Source: Candidatus Saccharimonadota bacterium (GTDB lineage: Bacteria > Patescibacteriota > Saccharimonadia > Saccharimonadales > Saccharimonadaceae). Taken from it: a stretch of DNA of 64,000 nt. This document shows, piece after piece, positions 15,076-22,676 of the stretch. How positions within the stretch are numbered: position 1 is the first letter of the stretch; every line of letters begins with the position of its first letter. The translations under genes were made by a program, and so were the position numbers. The notes beneath the pieces are model-generated. The model was not told where the DNA came from. It searched no databases and saw only the letters and a program-made list of their open reading frames with translations. The stretch covers positions 1 through 64,000 of the forward strand of contig JAFRCG010000028.1 of the NCBI GenBank assembly GCA_017404515.1, given 5' to 3'.

Positions 15076-15084
15076 TTTGACCCC

Positions 15085-15113
15085 TTGAAAAATTCTAGCA
15101 TCTTTGCTATAAT
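15085..15113 (+). promoter_or_regulatory. infC operon promoter
   Basis: TTGAAA (15085-15090), 17-base spacer, TATAAT (15108-15113). Transcription should start near 15120, leaving a leader of about 26 bases before the unusual infC start codon. Confidence 0.85.
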
Positions 15114-15145
15114 GAGAAAGATTAAGGTTAAGAGAAAGGATCCCC

Positions 15146-15667
15146 ATAGTCAACAATAATTCACGCACTCGTATAAACGGTGAAATTCGCCACGAAAAAG
15201 TTCGTGTAATTGGTAGTCAAGGGGAGCAGCTTGGCATCATGAGTAGTCGTGAGGCTCAAGCCCTAGCTCGCGATCAGGGCGTAGATCTTGTAGAGATTGC
15301 CGCTAACGCTGATCCACCTGTTGTCAAGGTCATCGATTGGGGCAAATACCAATACCAAAAGATGAAAGAGCAGGCCAAAAATCGCAAAAAAGCTCGTGAA
15401 AAACAGTCCGAGCTCAAAACGATGAAAATCGGCCTCAAAATCAGTGACAACGACCTTAACATTAAAATCCGCAAGATCAAAGGTTTCCTTGAAGACGGTG
15501 ACCGTGTCAAAATCATGATCATCTTTCGTGGCCGCGAAATGGCCCACAAAGAAATCGGCAATGAACTTCTAGACAAGGTCCTTGCCGAGATTAGCGACCT
15601 CGCCGTAGTCGATGGTAAGCCTCAGCTTGCTGGACGCAATCTATCCATTGGAGTTCGAAAGAAGTAA
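15146..15667 (+). CDS. infC: Translation initiation factor IF-3 (non-AUG start)
   Basis: A 173-residue IF-3, which keeps ribosomal subunits apart and checks initiation codons. Family residues begin well upstream of the first ATG (15239): the translation from 15146 reads NNNSRTRINGEIRHEKVRVIG, the conserved IF-3 N-terminus. The only start codon placed correctly behind the ribosome site AAAGGA (15135-15140) is ATA at 15146. ATC at 15140 is the alternative but overlaps that site. Rare AUU/AUA/AUC starts are the known basis of IF-3 self-repression. The C-domain carries KIGLKISDNDLNIKIRKIKGFLEDGDRVKI and FRGREMAHKE. It leads the infC-rpmI-rplT-rpmB operon. Confidence 0.93.
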   Translation: MVNNNSRTRINGEIRHEKVRVIGSQGEQLGIMSSREAQALARDQGVDLVEIAANADPPVVKVIDWGKYQYQKMKEQAKNRKKAREKQSELKTMKIGLKISDNDLNIKIRKIKGFLEDGDRVKIMIIFRGREMAHKEIGNELLDKVLAEISDLAVVDGKPQLAGRNLSIGVRKK

Positions 15668-15745
15668 CTTTAGACTTCCTAGGCTCGGATAGCGCACTTT
15701 TTGTGTAATACTACACATATATATCAACTAACTAAAGGAGTTTTT

Positions 15746-15940
15746 ATGCCAAAGCTAAAAACACATAAAGGCACCGCTAAACGCATCAAAATTACCGGTT
15801 CAGGTAAACTTATCCGCGAGCGCGCCTATCAAAATCATATCCTAGCTAAAAAGTCGAAAGCTAGAAAGCGCAATATGAAAACCGCTGCCGAAATCAACGG
15901 TAAAATCGCTAAGAATATTAAGACTGCACTAGGAGTTTAA
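15746..15940 (+). CDS. rpmI: 50S ribosomal protein bL35
   Basis: A 64-residue basic large-subunit protein. [22 protein letters not shown] is the bL35 signature. The ATG at 15746 follows an AAAGGAG site by five bases. A longer reading from 15701 would add 15 residues not seen in the family. It sits between infC and rplT as in most bacteria. The 78-base gap after infC could hold a second promoter (TGTG-TAATAC near 15706) but this is weak. Confidence 0.95.
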   Translation: MPKLKTHKGTAKRIKITGSGKLIRERAYQNHILAKKSKARKRNMKTAAEINGKIAKNIKTALGV

Positions 15941-15941
15941 G

Positions 15942-16289
15942 ATGAGAGTTAAAAGAGGCGTGGCTGCTCACGCAAAACACAAGAAGATTATTACCAGAGC
16001 TAAGGGAATGCAGCACTATCGCACCCGCAGCTTCCGTATGGCTAAGCAAGGCGTCATCAAGGCTCTTCGCTATAGCTACAGAGATCGCCGCAACAAAAAA
16101 CGCGACCTTCGTTCCCTTTGGATCACCCGTATCAACAATGCCTCCAGAGAACTTGGCCTTTCCTATTCCCAGCTAATTGCTGGTATGAAAGCCAAAAATA
16201 TCAATATTGACCGCAAAATCTTATCTGATCTTGCCGTCAATCAGCCAGAGGCATTCAAAGCTATTGTTAATACTGTGAAGGAGAAATAA
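15942..16289 (+). CDS. rplT: 50S ribosomal protein bL20
   Basis: A 115-residue early-assembly protein that binds 23S rRNA and in many bacteria represses its own operon. The family pattern [33 protein letters not shown] and [21 protein letters not shown] is complete. It follows rpmI by one base and runs straight into rpmB. The ribosome site is AGGAG inside the end of rpmI. Confidence 0.97.
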   Translation: MRVKRGVAAHAKHKKIITRAKGMQHYRTRSFRMAKQGVIKALRYSYRDRRNKKRDLRSLWITRINNASRELGLSYSQLIAGMKAKNINIDRKILSDLAVNQPEAFKAIVNTVKEK

Positions 16290-16481
16290 ATGGCAGTTTG
16301 TGAAATTTCCGGCAAAGGCAAAATGTATGGACACAATGTTTCCTTCTCTCAGAGAAAGACTCGCAAGGTTTTCAAACCTAATGTCCAGAAAAAGACCCTT
16401 ACAGTCGATGGCAAAAAAGTCAAAGTCAATGTTGCTACTTCTACCCTTCGTACTCTAAAGAAAAAAGGTCTCATTAAATAA
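16290..16481 (+). CDS. rpmB: 50S ribosomal protein bL28
   Basis: A 63-residue bL28, recognised by MAVCEISGKGKMYGHNVSFSQRKTRKVFKPNVQKKTL and the C-terminal STLRTLKKKGLIK. The ATG directly follows the rplT stop (TAAATG), and a GGAGAA site lies at the end of rplT. bL28 is more often paired with bL33, so its place as last gene of the infC operon is uncommon. An intrinsic terminator follows. Confidence 0.95.
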   Translation: MAVCEISGKGKMYGHNVSFSQRKTRKVFKPNVQKKTLTVDGKKVKVNVATSTLRTLKKKGLIK

Positions 16482-16495
16482 CAAAGCCAACCAAA

Positions 16496-16526
16496 AACCG
16501 CTGAGCCCAAAACTCAGCGGTTTTTT
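16496..16526 (+). terminator. Intrinsic terminator of the infC operon
   Basis: A 10-bp stem AACCGCTGAG / CTCAGCGGTT with a 7-base loop is followed by TTTT. It faces the RNase P RNA gene, which is convergent. Confidence 0.9.
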
Positions 16527-16558
16527 GATGTGATGAAAGTTTTATTTTTTATCTTAAA

Positions 16559-16881
16559 AGCTCAAAGTAAGCCGGGTTCTGTCGTCGATAAATCAACGGG
16601 CAATCATCTATCTAGACACTAAATTGCTTCAGTGTTCAAGCGGTAAGCGTGCATCCTCGGGACGAGGTTTATAGCACTCCTTGCAGCCGGTAGGGTTTGC
16701 CTCCGTTAAATGTCACCATCTAGCGCTGTGGGCTCTTACCCCACTCTTTTCACCCTTGCCTTTCGGCGGTATAGTTTCTGTGGTACTTTCCCTACGCTTA
16801 CGCGCGGTTGCCGTTAGCAACTACCGTACCCTGTGCTGCCCGGACTTTCCTCTGGCTATGCCAGCGATTGCCGTTTGAGCT
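16559..16881 (-). ncRNA. rnpB: RNase P RNA (bacterial type A)
   Basis: About 323 nt of the catalytic RNA that trims tRNA 5' ends. On the minus strand the conserved core GAGGAAAGTCCGGGC is near the 5' end (about 16855-16838) and ACAGAACCCGGCTTA is near the 3' end (about 16583-16569). The ends pair exactly (AGCTCAAA with TTTGAGCT), giving the P1 helix and the boundaries used here. Hairpins that fit the specificity domain lie between. It converges on the infC operon terminator. The 3' side runs into AT-rich sequence, so the mature end may be made by processing. Confidence 0.95.
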
Positions 16882-16902
16882 TTTTTAATTATAACACATT
16901 TA

Positions 16903-17811
16903 TCAAAAAGTCTGGTTAAGATTATTCGATTTTCTAGAAAAATGCCCCACCAGAGCCTTATTTGCCTCTGCATCGGCCTGCTGATTCTGGTCTCGCTTCA
17001 CATGCACAAATGTTACCGCCTCAAAATTCGGCAACATATTCTTGATATCTTGATGTATCGGCAAAAAATCCATACTTTTCACCGGATAAATTCCCTTCAT
17101 CTGATTGACCATCATCAAGTTATCAGAGACAAATTTCACCCGTTTTAAACCTAGCTCTATTGCCTGTTCGCATCCCTCCTTCAAAGCATAATATTCCGCC
17201 ACCCTAGAAGTCGCAAACCCAATAAATTCTCCTCCTCTTTTTATCTCTTGGCCATTTTCACCAATAATGTAATATCCAATCGCCGCCGGTCCAGGGTTGC
17301 CTTTGCTACCACCATCCACATAAACCGTTGCTCCATCCACCGCGCTCCTAGCCATCACCTCGGCTATACTAGAAAGTCTCGGTACATTAGCATCTGAGGT
17401 CCCTAAGATCTTCCCACCTAGTACCTCTAATACAGAAATCGACGATTCATTAATTCGAATTGCTGCTAGTTCTTCATTTCTTAAATACTTATACTCGCTA
17501 TAAACTTCCTTTGGAGTCAAAACTTCATTAGCTAGCTTTATCTTATAGATTACAAATAGGTTGCCTAATTGGCTACTGCCAGCTATGCCCACAAAGGTAA
17601 CCACATCAAACAGTTTTATCTCTGATACATCCACCCCCAAAAAATCATATACCACCCGTGCCATTGCCTCTTCTGGCTGCTCGCCAAACCTGATTTTCCC
17701 TGTTGGCAGTTCCCAATCTGGTAGTTCCTCGGCACGGCCTTTTATTTTTTTAAGCATCAAAATCTTGTCATCTGTTCTAACAATACCTACTACTCTGATT
17801 CTCTGCTTCAT
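16903..17811 (-). CDS. Nudix-domain / ribonuclease HI fusion protein
   Basis: A 302-residue two-domain protein. Residues 1-150 form a Nudix fold, but the Nudix box is degenerate. G-x5-E is present (GKIRFGE), while the following REUXEE part reads RVVYDF, which lacks the metal-binding glutamates. Residues about 160-285 are a complete RNase HI domain with DEDD residues in YVDGGSKGNPGP, VAEYYALKEG, VSDNLMMV and KRDQNQQADAEANKA. So the enzyme probably cleaves RNA in RNA-DNA hybrids, while the Nudix part may bind a nucleotide ligand without hydrolysing it. An AAGGGTGG site precedes the ATG, and a structured element lies in the leader. Confidence 0.88.
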   Translation of the reverse strand: MKQRIRVVGIVRTDDKILMLKKIKGRAEELPDWELPTGKIRFGEQPEEAMARVVYDFLGVDVSEIKLFDVVTFVGIAGSSQLGNLFVIYKIKLANEVLTPKEVYSEYKYLRNEELAAIRINESSISVLEVLGGKILGTSDANVPRLSSIAEVMARSAVDGATVYVDGGSKGNPGPAAIGYYIIGENGQEIKRGGEFIGFATSRVAEYYALKEGCEQAIELGLKRVKFVSDNLMMVNQMKGIYPVKSMDFLPIHQDIKNMLPNFEAVTFVHVKRDQNQQADAEANKALVGHFSRKSNNLNQTF

Positions 17812-17832
17812 CTGCCACCCTTATGTCTTATT

Positions 17833-17960
17833 GCCCTAGTAGCCGTTTTCCCCTGTTGTATTAACAAGGTGGGTAAAATCTTATGCGTATCTCCACGGAG
17901 TCTACGCCACGAAATCCCTTTATTACGATTATTCAGGAAAATATCGTAACCACTAGGGCT
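17833..17960 (-). ncRNA. Structured RNA or leader element of unknown family
   Basis: The minus-strand RNA has a closing stem GCCCTAGT / ACTAGGGC (17952-17959 with 17833-17840). It encloses three hairpins: TTACGAT / ATCGTAA, GCGTA-CTCC / GGAG-TACGC, and CTTGTT / AACAGG. That makes a four-way junction typical of riboswitches and other folded RNAs. An extended -10 (TGATATAAT) at 17967-17975 starts transcription almost at the first stem. No T-run follows, and the Nudix-RNase H start codon lies 22 bases beyond the element, so a cis-regulatory leader is likely. I cannot match it to a known riboswitch. Confidence 0.6.
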
Positions 17961-17966
17961 AATTCT

Positions 17967-17975
17967 ATTATATCA
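17967..17975 (-). promoter_or_regulatory. Extended -10 promoter before the structured leader
   Basis: TGA-TATAAT overlaps the stop codon of the upstream M50 protease gene. No clear -35 is seen. Confidence 0.6.
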
Positions 17976-18620
17976 AGAAATCCCTACAAGCATATAAAAG
18001 AAATTCAAAATTCCACCAATCATTCCACTCAGTAACCTAGATAACACCGAAGATAGCACCACCACCAAGATCAATACCAAAAATAGACCTGCAGTTCTCT
18101 CTATTCTTTCCATTACTTCTCTAGCTCCATCTGGTGCAATTGCATATAACACTCTAGATCCATCTAGCGGTGGTATCGGCAAAATATTGAACACAAAAAA
18201 TCCTAAGTTCACCATCACTAGATTTACAAATATCTCAGTTGCCACTCCGCTATAAGTCGTAAATATGCCAAGATTATACCCTATCAAAAAAGCAACTAGC
18301 GCCAAGATAAAATTAGTTAGTGGCCCAGCTATTGCTACTAATGCCATCCCCCAAACTCCAAATTTTAGATTTCTCGAATTCACTGGGACTGGCTTAGCTC
18401 CACCGAAAATCGGCCCTCCTGTAAGATACAGAATTAGTGGCACTGCCACCGAAAACACTGGATCAATATGTTTTATTGGATTCAGTGTTAGCCTCCCTTC
18501 TTCTTTAGCCGTAGTATCACCCAGAGCATAAGCCACCAAACCATGTGCTAGCTCATGCAAAATCATTGACACCAAAATCACCCCCAATACAATCACTATC
18601 CCCAAAACATCAATCTGCAT
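17973..18620 (-). CDS. Site-2 protease family (M50) zinc metalloprotease
   Basis: A 215-residue intramembrane protease of the short M50B type without PDZ domain. The zinc motif HELAH is in the first helix region (ILHELAHGLVAYALGD, about 22-37). The second metal-binding segment is NILPIPPLDGSRVL (about 146-159). The phrase KHIDPVFSVAVPLILYLTGGPIFGGAKPVPVNSRN between them is typical of the family, and five to six hydrophobic helices span the protein. These enzymes cut membrane-bound regulators or signal peptides. The substrate is unknown. The ATG overlaps the stop of the upstream gene by one base (TAATG), so they are co-transcribed. Confidence 0.9.
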   Translation of the reverse strand: MQIDVLGIVIVLGVILVSMILHELAHGLVAYALGDTTAKEEGRLTLNPIKHIDPVFSVAVPLILYLTGGPIFGGAKPVPVNSRNLKFGVWGMALVAIAGPLTNFILALVAFLIGYNLGIFTTYSGVATEIFVNLVMVNLGFFVFNILPIPPLDGSRVLYAIAPDGAREVMERIERTAGLFLVLILVVVLSSVLSRLLSGMIGGILNFFYMLVGIS

Positions 18621-19132
18621 TAATTTAGTGCCACCACCTCTAGCGTAGCTGGCAAGGCATCAGCATTTTTCACCTTTAGCCTCTTTTCGGTCCTTGCTGC
18701 CACCTTCAAATCGGTTACCATGCCATCAATATTTCCCATTGATACCACTAGTTTTGGCTCTATTTCGCGTACTGCCCTTACCGAAGATGTACAGAGAATG
18801 TCCATCATACCCAAATCATCTAGTCCCTGCTCAATATCTCCCAAAATTCCAACATGTACTCCGCCTATCTCTACATCATAAATCGTTTTGCCAGAAAGCT
18901 TTGGTCTCTTTCCGTCGGCCTTTCCATCAGCAATATCTTCTGCCGAAGATCCTTTTTCTGGTACAGGCAAACCTCTAATTGTTGCATCGCCTATCTCAAA
19001 CTCACCTGGCCCTTGAATTGGTCCTACCTCCAATCCTGCATCAATTGTGTATTGCGCGACATTAAAAGTTACCGTTGTCTTCTTAGTAATTATCGTAATT
19101 TCTTCTGGTTTTTTGCTCTCAATCTCAAACAT
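18620..19132 (-). CDS. Degenerate metallo-beta-lactamase-fold protein
   Basis: A 170-residue protein resembling the UlaG/YycJ-like MBL fold by its strand pattern: GPGEFEIGDATIRGLPV, TIYDVEIGGVHVGILGDIEQGL, and an end segment EPKLVVSMGN. The HxHxDH zinc motif expected near residues 35-45 is absent and the final histidine is replaced (SMGN in place of PMHY-like), so it is probably not a metallo-hydrolase. A proline-free acidic loop (AEDIADGKADGKRPK) is inserted in the middle. It is joined to the downstream protease gene by TAATG overlap, and its role is unknown. Confidence 0.6.
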   Translation of the reverse strand: MFEIESKKPEEITIITKKTTVTFNVAQYTIDAGLEVGPIQGPGEFEIGDATIRGLPVPEKGSSAEDIADGKADGKRPKLSGKTIYDVEIGGVHVGILGDIEQGLDDLGMMDILCTSSVRAVREIEPKLVVSMGNIDGMVTDLKVAARTEKRLKVKNADALPATLEVVALN

Positions 19133-19153
19133 AATCCTCCTTTTTCTTTTTTA

Positions 19154-19759
19154 TCAGCCTTTTATAATCTTCTCTGGATCATAGATTTCAGAAATCTCCA
19201 TTTCCATCAGATCCAGAATAAACCTATCACGCACACTTTTACGATACGAATAATCGTCTTCGCTCATAATCACATAATTCAGTGGCTTACCCATTTTCTT
19301 TTCAATTACTTCTGCCCAGTGCGTCAATTTTTTCGTTCTGTCATCGCCGATAATCAAAATGTCCACCCCATCCTGTCCCGGTATTCGATTTGTAACAATT
19401 AGACCCTTGAGATAATTTTTTACAGGTTTCGCATACTCGTCCCAGCCGCTACGCTTAACACTTGCCTCCCGGCTGAACTCCATTTTTGCAGAAAATATTT
19501 CTAGAAGTGCATGACTCAGTGGATGTTTAGTATTTGCCGAGTAATAAACTTTATTATCGTAAGTTTCATTTTTTATTACTCCTATACTATCTAGGTTGAG
19601 TAGCTCTCTTCTTACAGAGTTGATCTGTTCGTCAATTACCCTAGTAATCTCCCTAACATAAAAAGATTTATTAGCATTTCCAAAAAATAGTCCTAGTAGC
19701 TTAGTCCTTGTCTTCGAACCAAACAATTTTTCTAGTGGAGTTGCATTTTCTTTAACCAT
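19154..19759 (-). CDS. Winged-helix protein with a nucleotidyltransferase-like domain
   Basis: A 201-residue protein. The N-terminal 85 residues look like a winged helix-turn-helix (SKTRTKLLGLFFGNANKSFYVREITRVIDEQINSVRRELLNLDSIGVI, then a wing with VYYSANTKHPL). The C-terminal part (about 110-195) resembles small nucleotidyltransferase-fold domains (GVDILIIGDDRTKKLTHWAEVIEKKMGKPLNYVIMSEDDYSYRKSV). This pairing recurs in Patescibacteria and archaea as putative transcription regulators. Its start overlaps the end of miaA by eight bases, so it is translated from the same mRNA. Target genes are unknown. Confidence 0.65.
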   Translation of the reverse strand: MVKENATPLEKLFGSKTRTKLLGLFFGNANKSFYVREITRVIDEQINSVRRELLNLDSIGVIKNETYDNKVYYSANTKHPLSHALLEIFSAKMEFSREASVKRSGWDEYAKPVKNYLKGLIVTNRIPGQDGVDILIIGDDRTKKLTHWAEVIEKKMGKPLNYVIMSEDDYSYRKSVRDRFILDLMEMEISEIYDPEKIIKG

Positions 19760-20561
19760 CTTGTATACATTTTATCACGCCTGGTTTAATTTTTTCAAGT
19801 GGCAACCAAACAATTTTATCATTCCTCTTAAACCAAGTTAGCTGGCGCTTAGCCAAATGCCAATCATCATAAAATGCTAATCTTTTTGCTTCCTCTAGGT
19901 TATATTTACCCTGCATATATCCCCAAGCAAATTGGTATATGTTGCTCTTCATCGCTTGGCTATTCCATCCATATTTTTTTACCAAAAATGCCGTCTCATC
20001 ATAGAGTTCCTGAATAAATAATTTATTCACCCTCTTTTTTAATCTTTCCCGCAATTCTTCTGTTGGCCATTGCACTCCAAAAATTTTATATCCGGATACC
20101 ATTTTTTGTCTATCAGAACAATTTATTTGTTCAGTAGTTATATGTTCTCTTTCACTGCTGTTCTTTATTTTTTCTCCAGTCTTCCCCCTAAACTTATAGT
20201 CATAAATTAGTGCATCGACATATAAACCTGTTCCGCCCACTACTATTGGCACATGTCCCTTTGCTTTAATTTCATAAATTTTTTGTTCAGCCAAGGCCTT
20301 CCAATCTGCCACCGTAAACCTTACTCCTGGTTCTACTAGGTCTATTCCAAAGTGCGGCACTCCTTGCTGTTCTTCCTTACTTGGTTTAGCTGTGCCAATA
20401 TCCATATACTTATAAATCGCCCTGGAGTCCGCCGAAATAATCTCCCCACCTACTTCTTTGGCAATTTCTATAGATATTCCAGTCTTCCCTGAGCCAGTTG
20501 GCCCCACAATTACAATTACTGGCCCAGTATATATTTTCTTGCCTTCAATAGTCTCATTCAC
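19752..20561 (-). CDS. miaA: tRNA dimethylallyltransferase
   Basis: A 269-residue enzyme that adds a dimethylallyl group to A37 of tRNAs reading UNN codons. The P-loop GPTGSGKT is at about 19-26, followed by EIISADSRAIYKYMDIGTAKPSKEE and VGGTGLYVDALIYDY, all hallmark segments. The middle domain is shorter than usual (typical length 300). Toward the end the expected QLTWFKRN segment is present (AKRQLTWFKRND). The only start that keeps the P-loop intact is GTG at 20561, two bases after the thrS stop (TAG-C-GTG), so it is likely coupled to thrS. Confidence 0.93.
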   Translation of the reverse strand: MNETIEGKKIYTGPVIVIVGPTGSGKTGISIEIAKEVGGEIISADSRAIYKYMDIGTAKPSKEEQQGVPHFGIDLVEPGVRFTVADWKALAEQKIYEIKAKGHVPIVVGGTGLYVDALIYDYKFRGKTGEKIKNSSEREHITTEQINCSDRQKMVSGYKIFGVQWPTEELRERLKKRVNKLFIQELYDETAFLVKKYGWNSQAMKSNIYQFAWGYMQGKYNLEEAKRLAFYDDWHLAKRQLTWFKRNDKIVWLPLEKIKPGVIKCIQDG

Positions 20562-20562
20562 G

Positions 20563-22380
20563 CTATTTTAATTCTTGCAAAAACTTGCCTAGCTTGCTCA
20601 AACTTACTTTTTCTTCTCTGCTCCCACCATCAGCATTTTCATCATGAATCCTTACACTCACCTCTTTGGCGTCAATATCTTTTGGCCCTATAATTAGCAC
20701 ACATGGAATTTTCATCTCTGTTGCACGACGAATCTTCTTGCCCAGAGAGTCTGCTGAAGCATCTATCGCAAATCTTAGTTCGTTATATTTTAACGGCTTA
20801 TCCAGTACTACCTCAGACAGTGCCTCTGTCACCTGCTCTACATAATCACCCACCTGATCATTTACCGTCAAAATCCTCACCTGCTCTGGAGCAGCCCAAA
20901 ATGGGAACCAGCCCGCAGTATGCTCAATAAACACCGACAAAAACCTCTCAATTGAACCCAGCGTTGCGTGGTGAATCATCACTGGTTGCTCTTTTTCACC
21001 CTTCTCGTTGGTAAACTCCAAGCCAAATCTATCTGGCTGTACAAAATCTAGCTGTACTGTCGCTACCTGATGTTCCCTACCAATGGCATCTTCTGCCATA
21101 AAATCGATCTTTGGCCCATAGAAAGCAGCCTCACCCTCTGCCTCAAAGAAGTCCAAACCATTTTCTATTGCTGCCTCTTTAATCTGTGCCTGTGCCATCT
21201 CCCAAAGCTTTGGATCTCCAAGGTATTTATCTTCATCACTCCTATAGGATAATCTAGCGCGCAACTTACTCATCCCAACAGTCTCATATAGTTCTCTGAT
21301 AATCTCTACTAGCTGTTGAATCTCGCCTTTAATCTGTTCCTTTCGGCAAAATACATGCGAATCATCCTGTGTCAGTGATCTCACTCTAGAAAGTCCGCCC
21401 AGTTCACCAGTTTTCTCGTCTCTATAGTCCGTTGTGGCTTCCATATAGCGTACTGGCATCTCTTTGTATGTTCTAGGTCTAGACGCAAAAATCTGTGCAT
21501 GATGTGGGCAGTTCATCGGTTTCATTGCAAATTCTTCACCATTTACCTGTGAATGTACCATAAACAGCTCATCACCAAATTTGGCATAATGCCCAGATGC
21601 CTTATAAAGATCCACCTTGGTAATATGTGGTGTCCACACCTTAGAAAATCCCGCTCTCGCCCTAAGAGATAGTGAATAATTTGCCATCACCTCTCTTAGC
21701 ACTGTTCCTCTCGGTGTAAACAATGGCAATCCTGCCCCTACCAAGTCCGAAAATGTGAATAAATCTAGCTCTTTTCCAAGTTTCCTATGATCTCTAGCTT
21801 TTGCCTCTTCCTGGCGCTTCAGATACTCGTCTAGCTCTTCCTGCGTCTGGAATGCTACACCATATAGTCTAGTCAGCATTTCTCGCTTCTCGTCACCTCT
21901 CCAATAGGCTCCAGCTACACGAATCAGCTTAAACGGACCAATCTCACCAGAGTCCTCTACATGTGGCCCCTTACAAAGGTCAGAAAATACTTCTTTCCCG
22001 TCCTTAGTCACCATTGTATAAAACGATATTGTTTCCGATTCTGGAAGTTCTTCTATCAATTCCTTCTTCAAGGTTTGTTTGCCATCTATTGCCCAAGAAA
22101 GCGCTTCTTCCCTAGATTTCTCTGAACGCACCATCTCAAATTTCCGCTGGATAATCCCTCGCATCTTCTTTTCAATTTTAGGGAGATCACTATCAGAAAT
22201 CTTGGTGTCACCAAAATCTATATCGTAATAAAATCCGTTTTCAATTGCCGGCCCAATTCCAAACTTCGCCTCTGGATATAGCTCCTTCACTGCTGCCGCC
22301 ATTACATGAGAAAGTGTATGACGCATCCGCTCCACAAAATCTAAATCTGGCTCTGCTTCATCAATTTGTTTTTTGTTCAT
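20563..22380 (-). CDS. thrS: Threonine--tRNA ligase lacking the TGS domain
   Basis: A 605-residue class II synthetase. The N-terminus begins directly with the editing (SAD) domain, where HTLSH at about 20-24 and the later CKGPHVEDSGEIGPFKL provide its metal ligands. The usual N-terminal TGS domain is missing. The catalytic core has the motif 2 region RYMEATTDYRDEKTGELGGLSRVRSLTQDDSH, zinc ligand MKPMNCPHH, and motif 3 GSIERFLSVFIEH. The anticodon-binding domain ends with KIPCVLIIGPKDIDAKEVSVRIHD. The ATG at 22380 follows AAGGAAAG and is preferred to an upstream GTG that overlaps a TAAAAT promoter element. It heads the thrS-miaA-19.1 kb gene chain. Confidence 0.95.
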   Translation of the reverse strand: MNKKQIDEAEPDLDFVERMRHTLSHVMAAAVKELYPEAKFGIGPAIENGFYYDIDFGDTKISDSDLPKIEKKMRGIIQRKFEMVRSEKSREEALSWAIDGKQTLKKELIEELPESETISFYTMVTKDGKEVFSDLCKGPHVEDSGEIGPFKLIRVAGAYWRGDEKREMLTRLYGVAFQTQEELDEYLKRQEEAKARDHRKLGKELDLFTFSDLVGAGLPLFTPRGTVLREVMANYSLSLRARAGFSKVWTPHITKVDLYKASGHYAKFGDELFMVHSQVNGEEFAMKPMNCPHHAQIFASRPRTYKEMPVRYMEATTDYRDEKTGELGGLSRVRSLTQDDSHVFCRKEQIKGEIQQLVEIIRELYETVGMSKLRARLSYRSDEDKYLGDPKLWEMAQAQIKEAAIENGLDFFEAEGEAAFYGPKIDFMAEDAIGREHQVATVQLDFVQPDRFGLEFTNEKGEKEQPVMIHHATLGSIERFLSVFIEHTAGWFPFWAAPEQVRILTVNDQVGDYVEQVTEALSEVVLDKPLKYNELRFAIDASADSLGKKIRRATEMKIPCVLIIGPKDIDAKEVSVRIHDENADGGSREEKVSLSKLGKFLQELK

Positions 22381-22467
22381 AACACTTTCCTTTCTTATCT
22401 TATATTTTACCACACTTCTGACTTTTTCTGTATTTTTATCGTTTTTTATGTTAAAATATAAGAATGT

Positions 22468-22544
22468 GGGTCGCTAGCTCAGTTGGCTAGAGCGTCTCGT
22501 TTACACCGAGAAGGTCGGGGGTTCGAGCCCCTCGCGACCCACCA
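22468..22544 (+). tRNA. tRNA-Val (anticodon TAC), CCA encoded
   Basis: Cloverleaf with 7-bp acceptor GGGTCGC / GCGACCC, anticodon loop TTTACAC closed by CTCG / CGAG, and T arm with GTTCGAG. The CCA end is encoded. A TGT-TAAAAT -10 box lies about ten bases upstream (22450-22456). Confidence 0.95.
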
Positions 22545-22555
22545 AAATGAAAATA

Positions 22556-22578
22556 CGAGAGCTTGCTCTCGGATTTTT
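22556..22578 (+). terminator. Intrinsic terminator of tRNA-Val
   Basis: CGAGAGC-TT-GCTCTCG followed by GATTTTT. Confidence 0.85.
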
Positions 22579-22610
22579 GTTTTGGGGGCTTGTCGCGCAT
22601 GGGGTGACCT

Positions 22611-22628
22611 GCCCCTCGCGACCCACCA
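22611..22628 (+). repeat. Duplicate of the tRNA-Val 3' end
   Basis: The 18 bases GCCCCTCGCGACCCACCA repeat the last 18 bases of tRNA-Val (22527-22544) exactly, 84 bases downstream and after the terminator. This is the footprint expected from integration or excision of an element at a tRNA 3' end, though no integrase gene is in the window. Confidence 0.75.
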
Positions 22629-22664
22629 GTACAAAAGTAAACCCCGAAGGGGTTTATTTTATGC

Positions 22665-22670
22665 TACAAT
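22665..22670 (+). promoter_or_regulatory. -10 box six bases before the ATG (leaderless)
   Basis: TGC-TACAAT, six bases before the ATG at 22677. A small hairpin ACCCC-GAA-GGGGT (22640-22653) stands just before it. Confidence 0.55.
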
Positions 22671-22676
22671 ATACTT

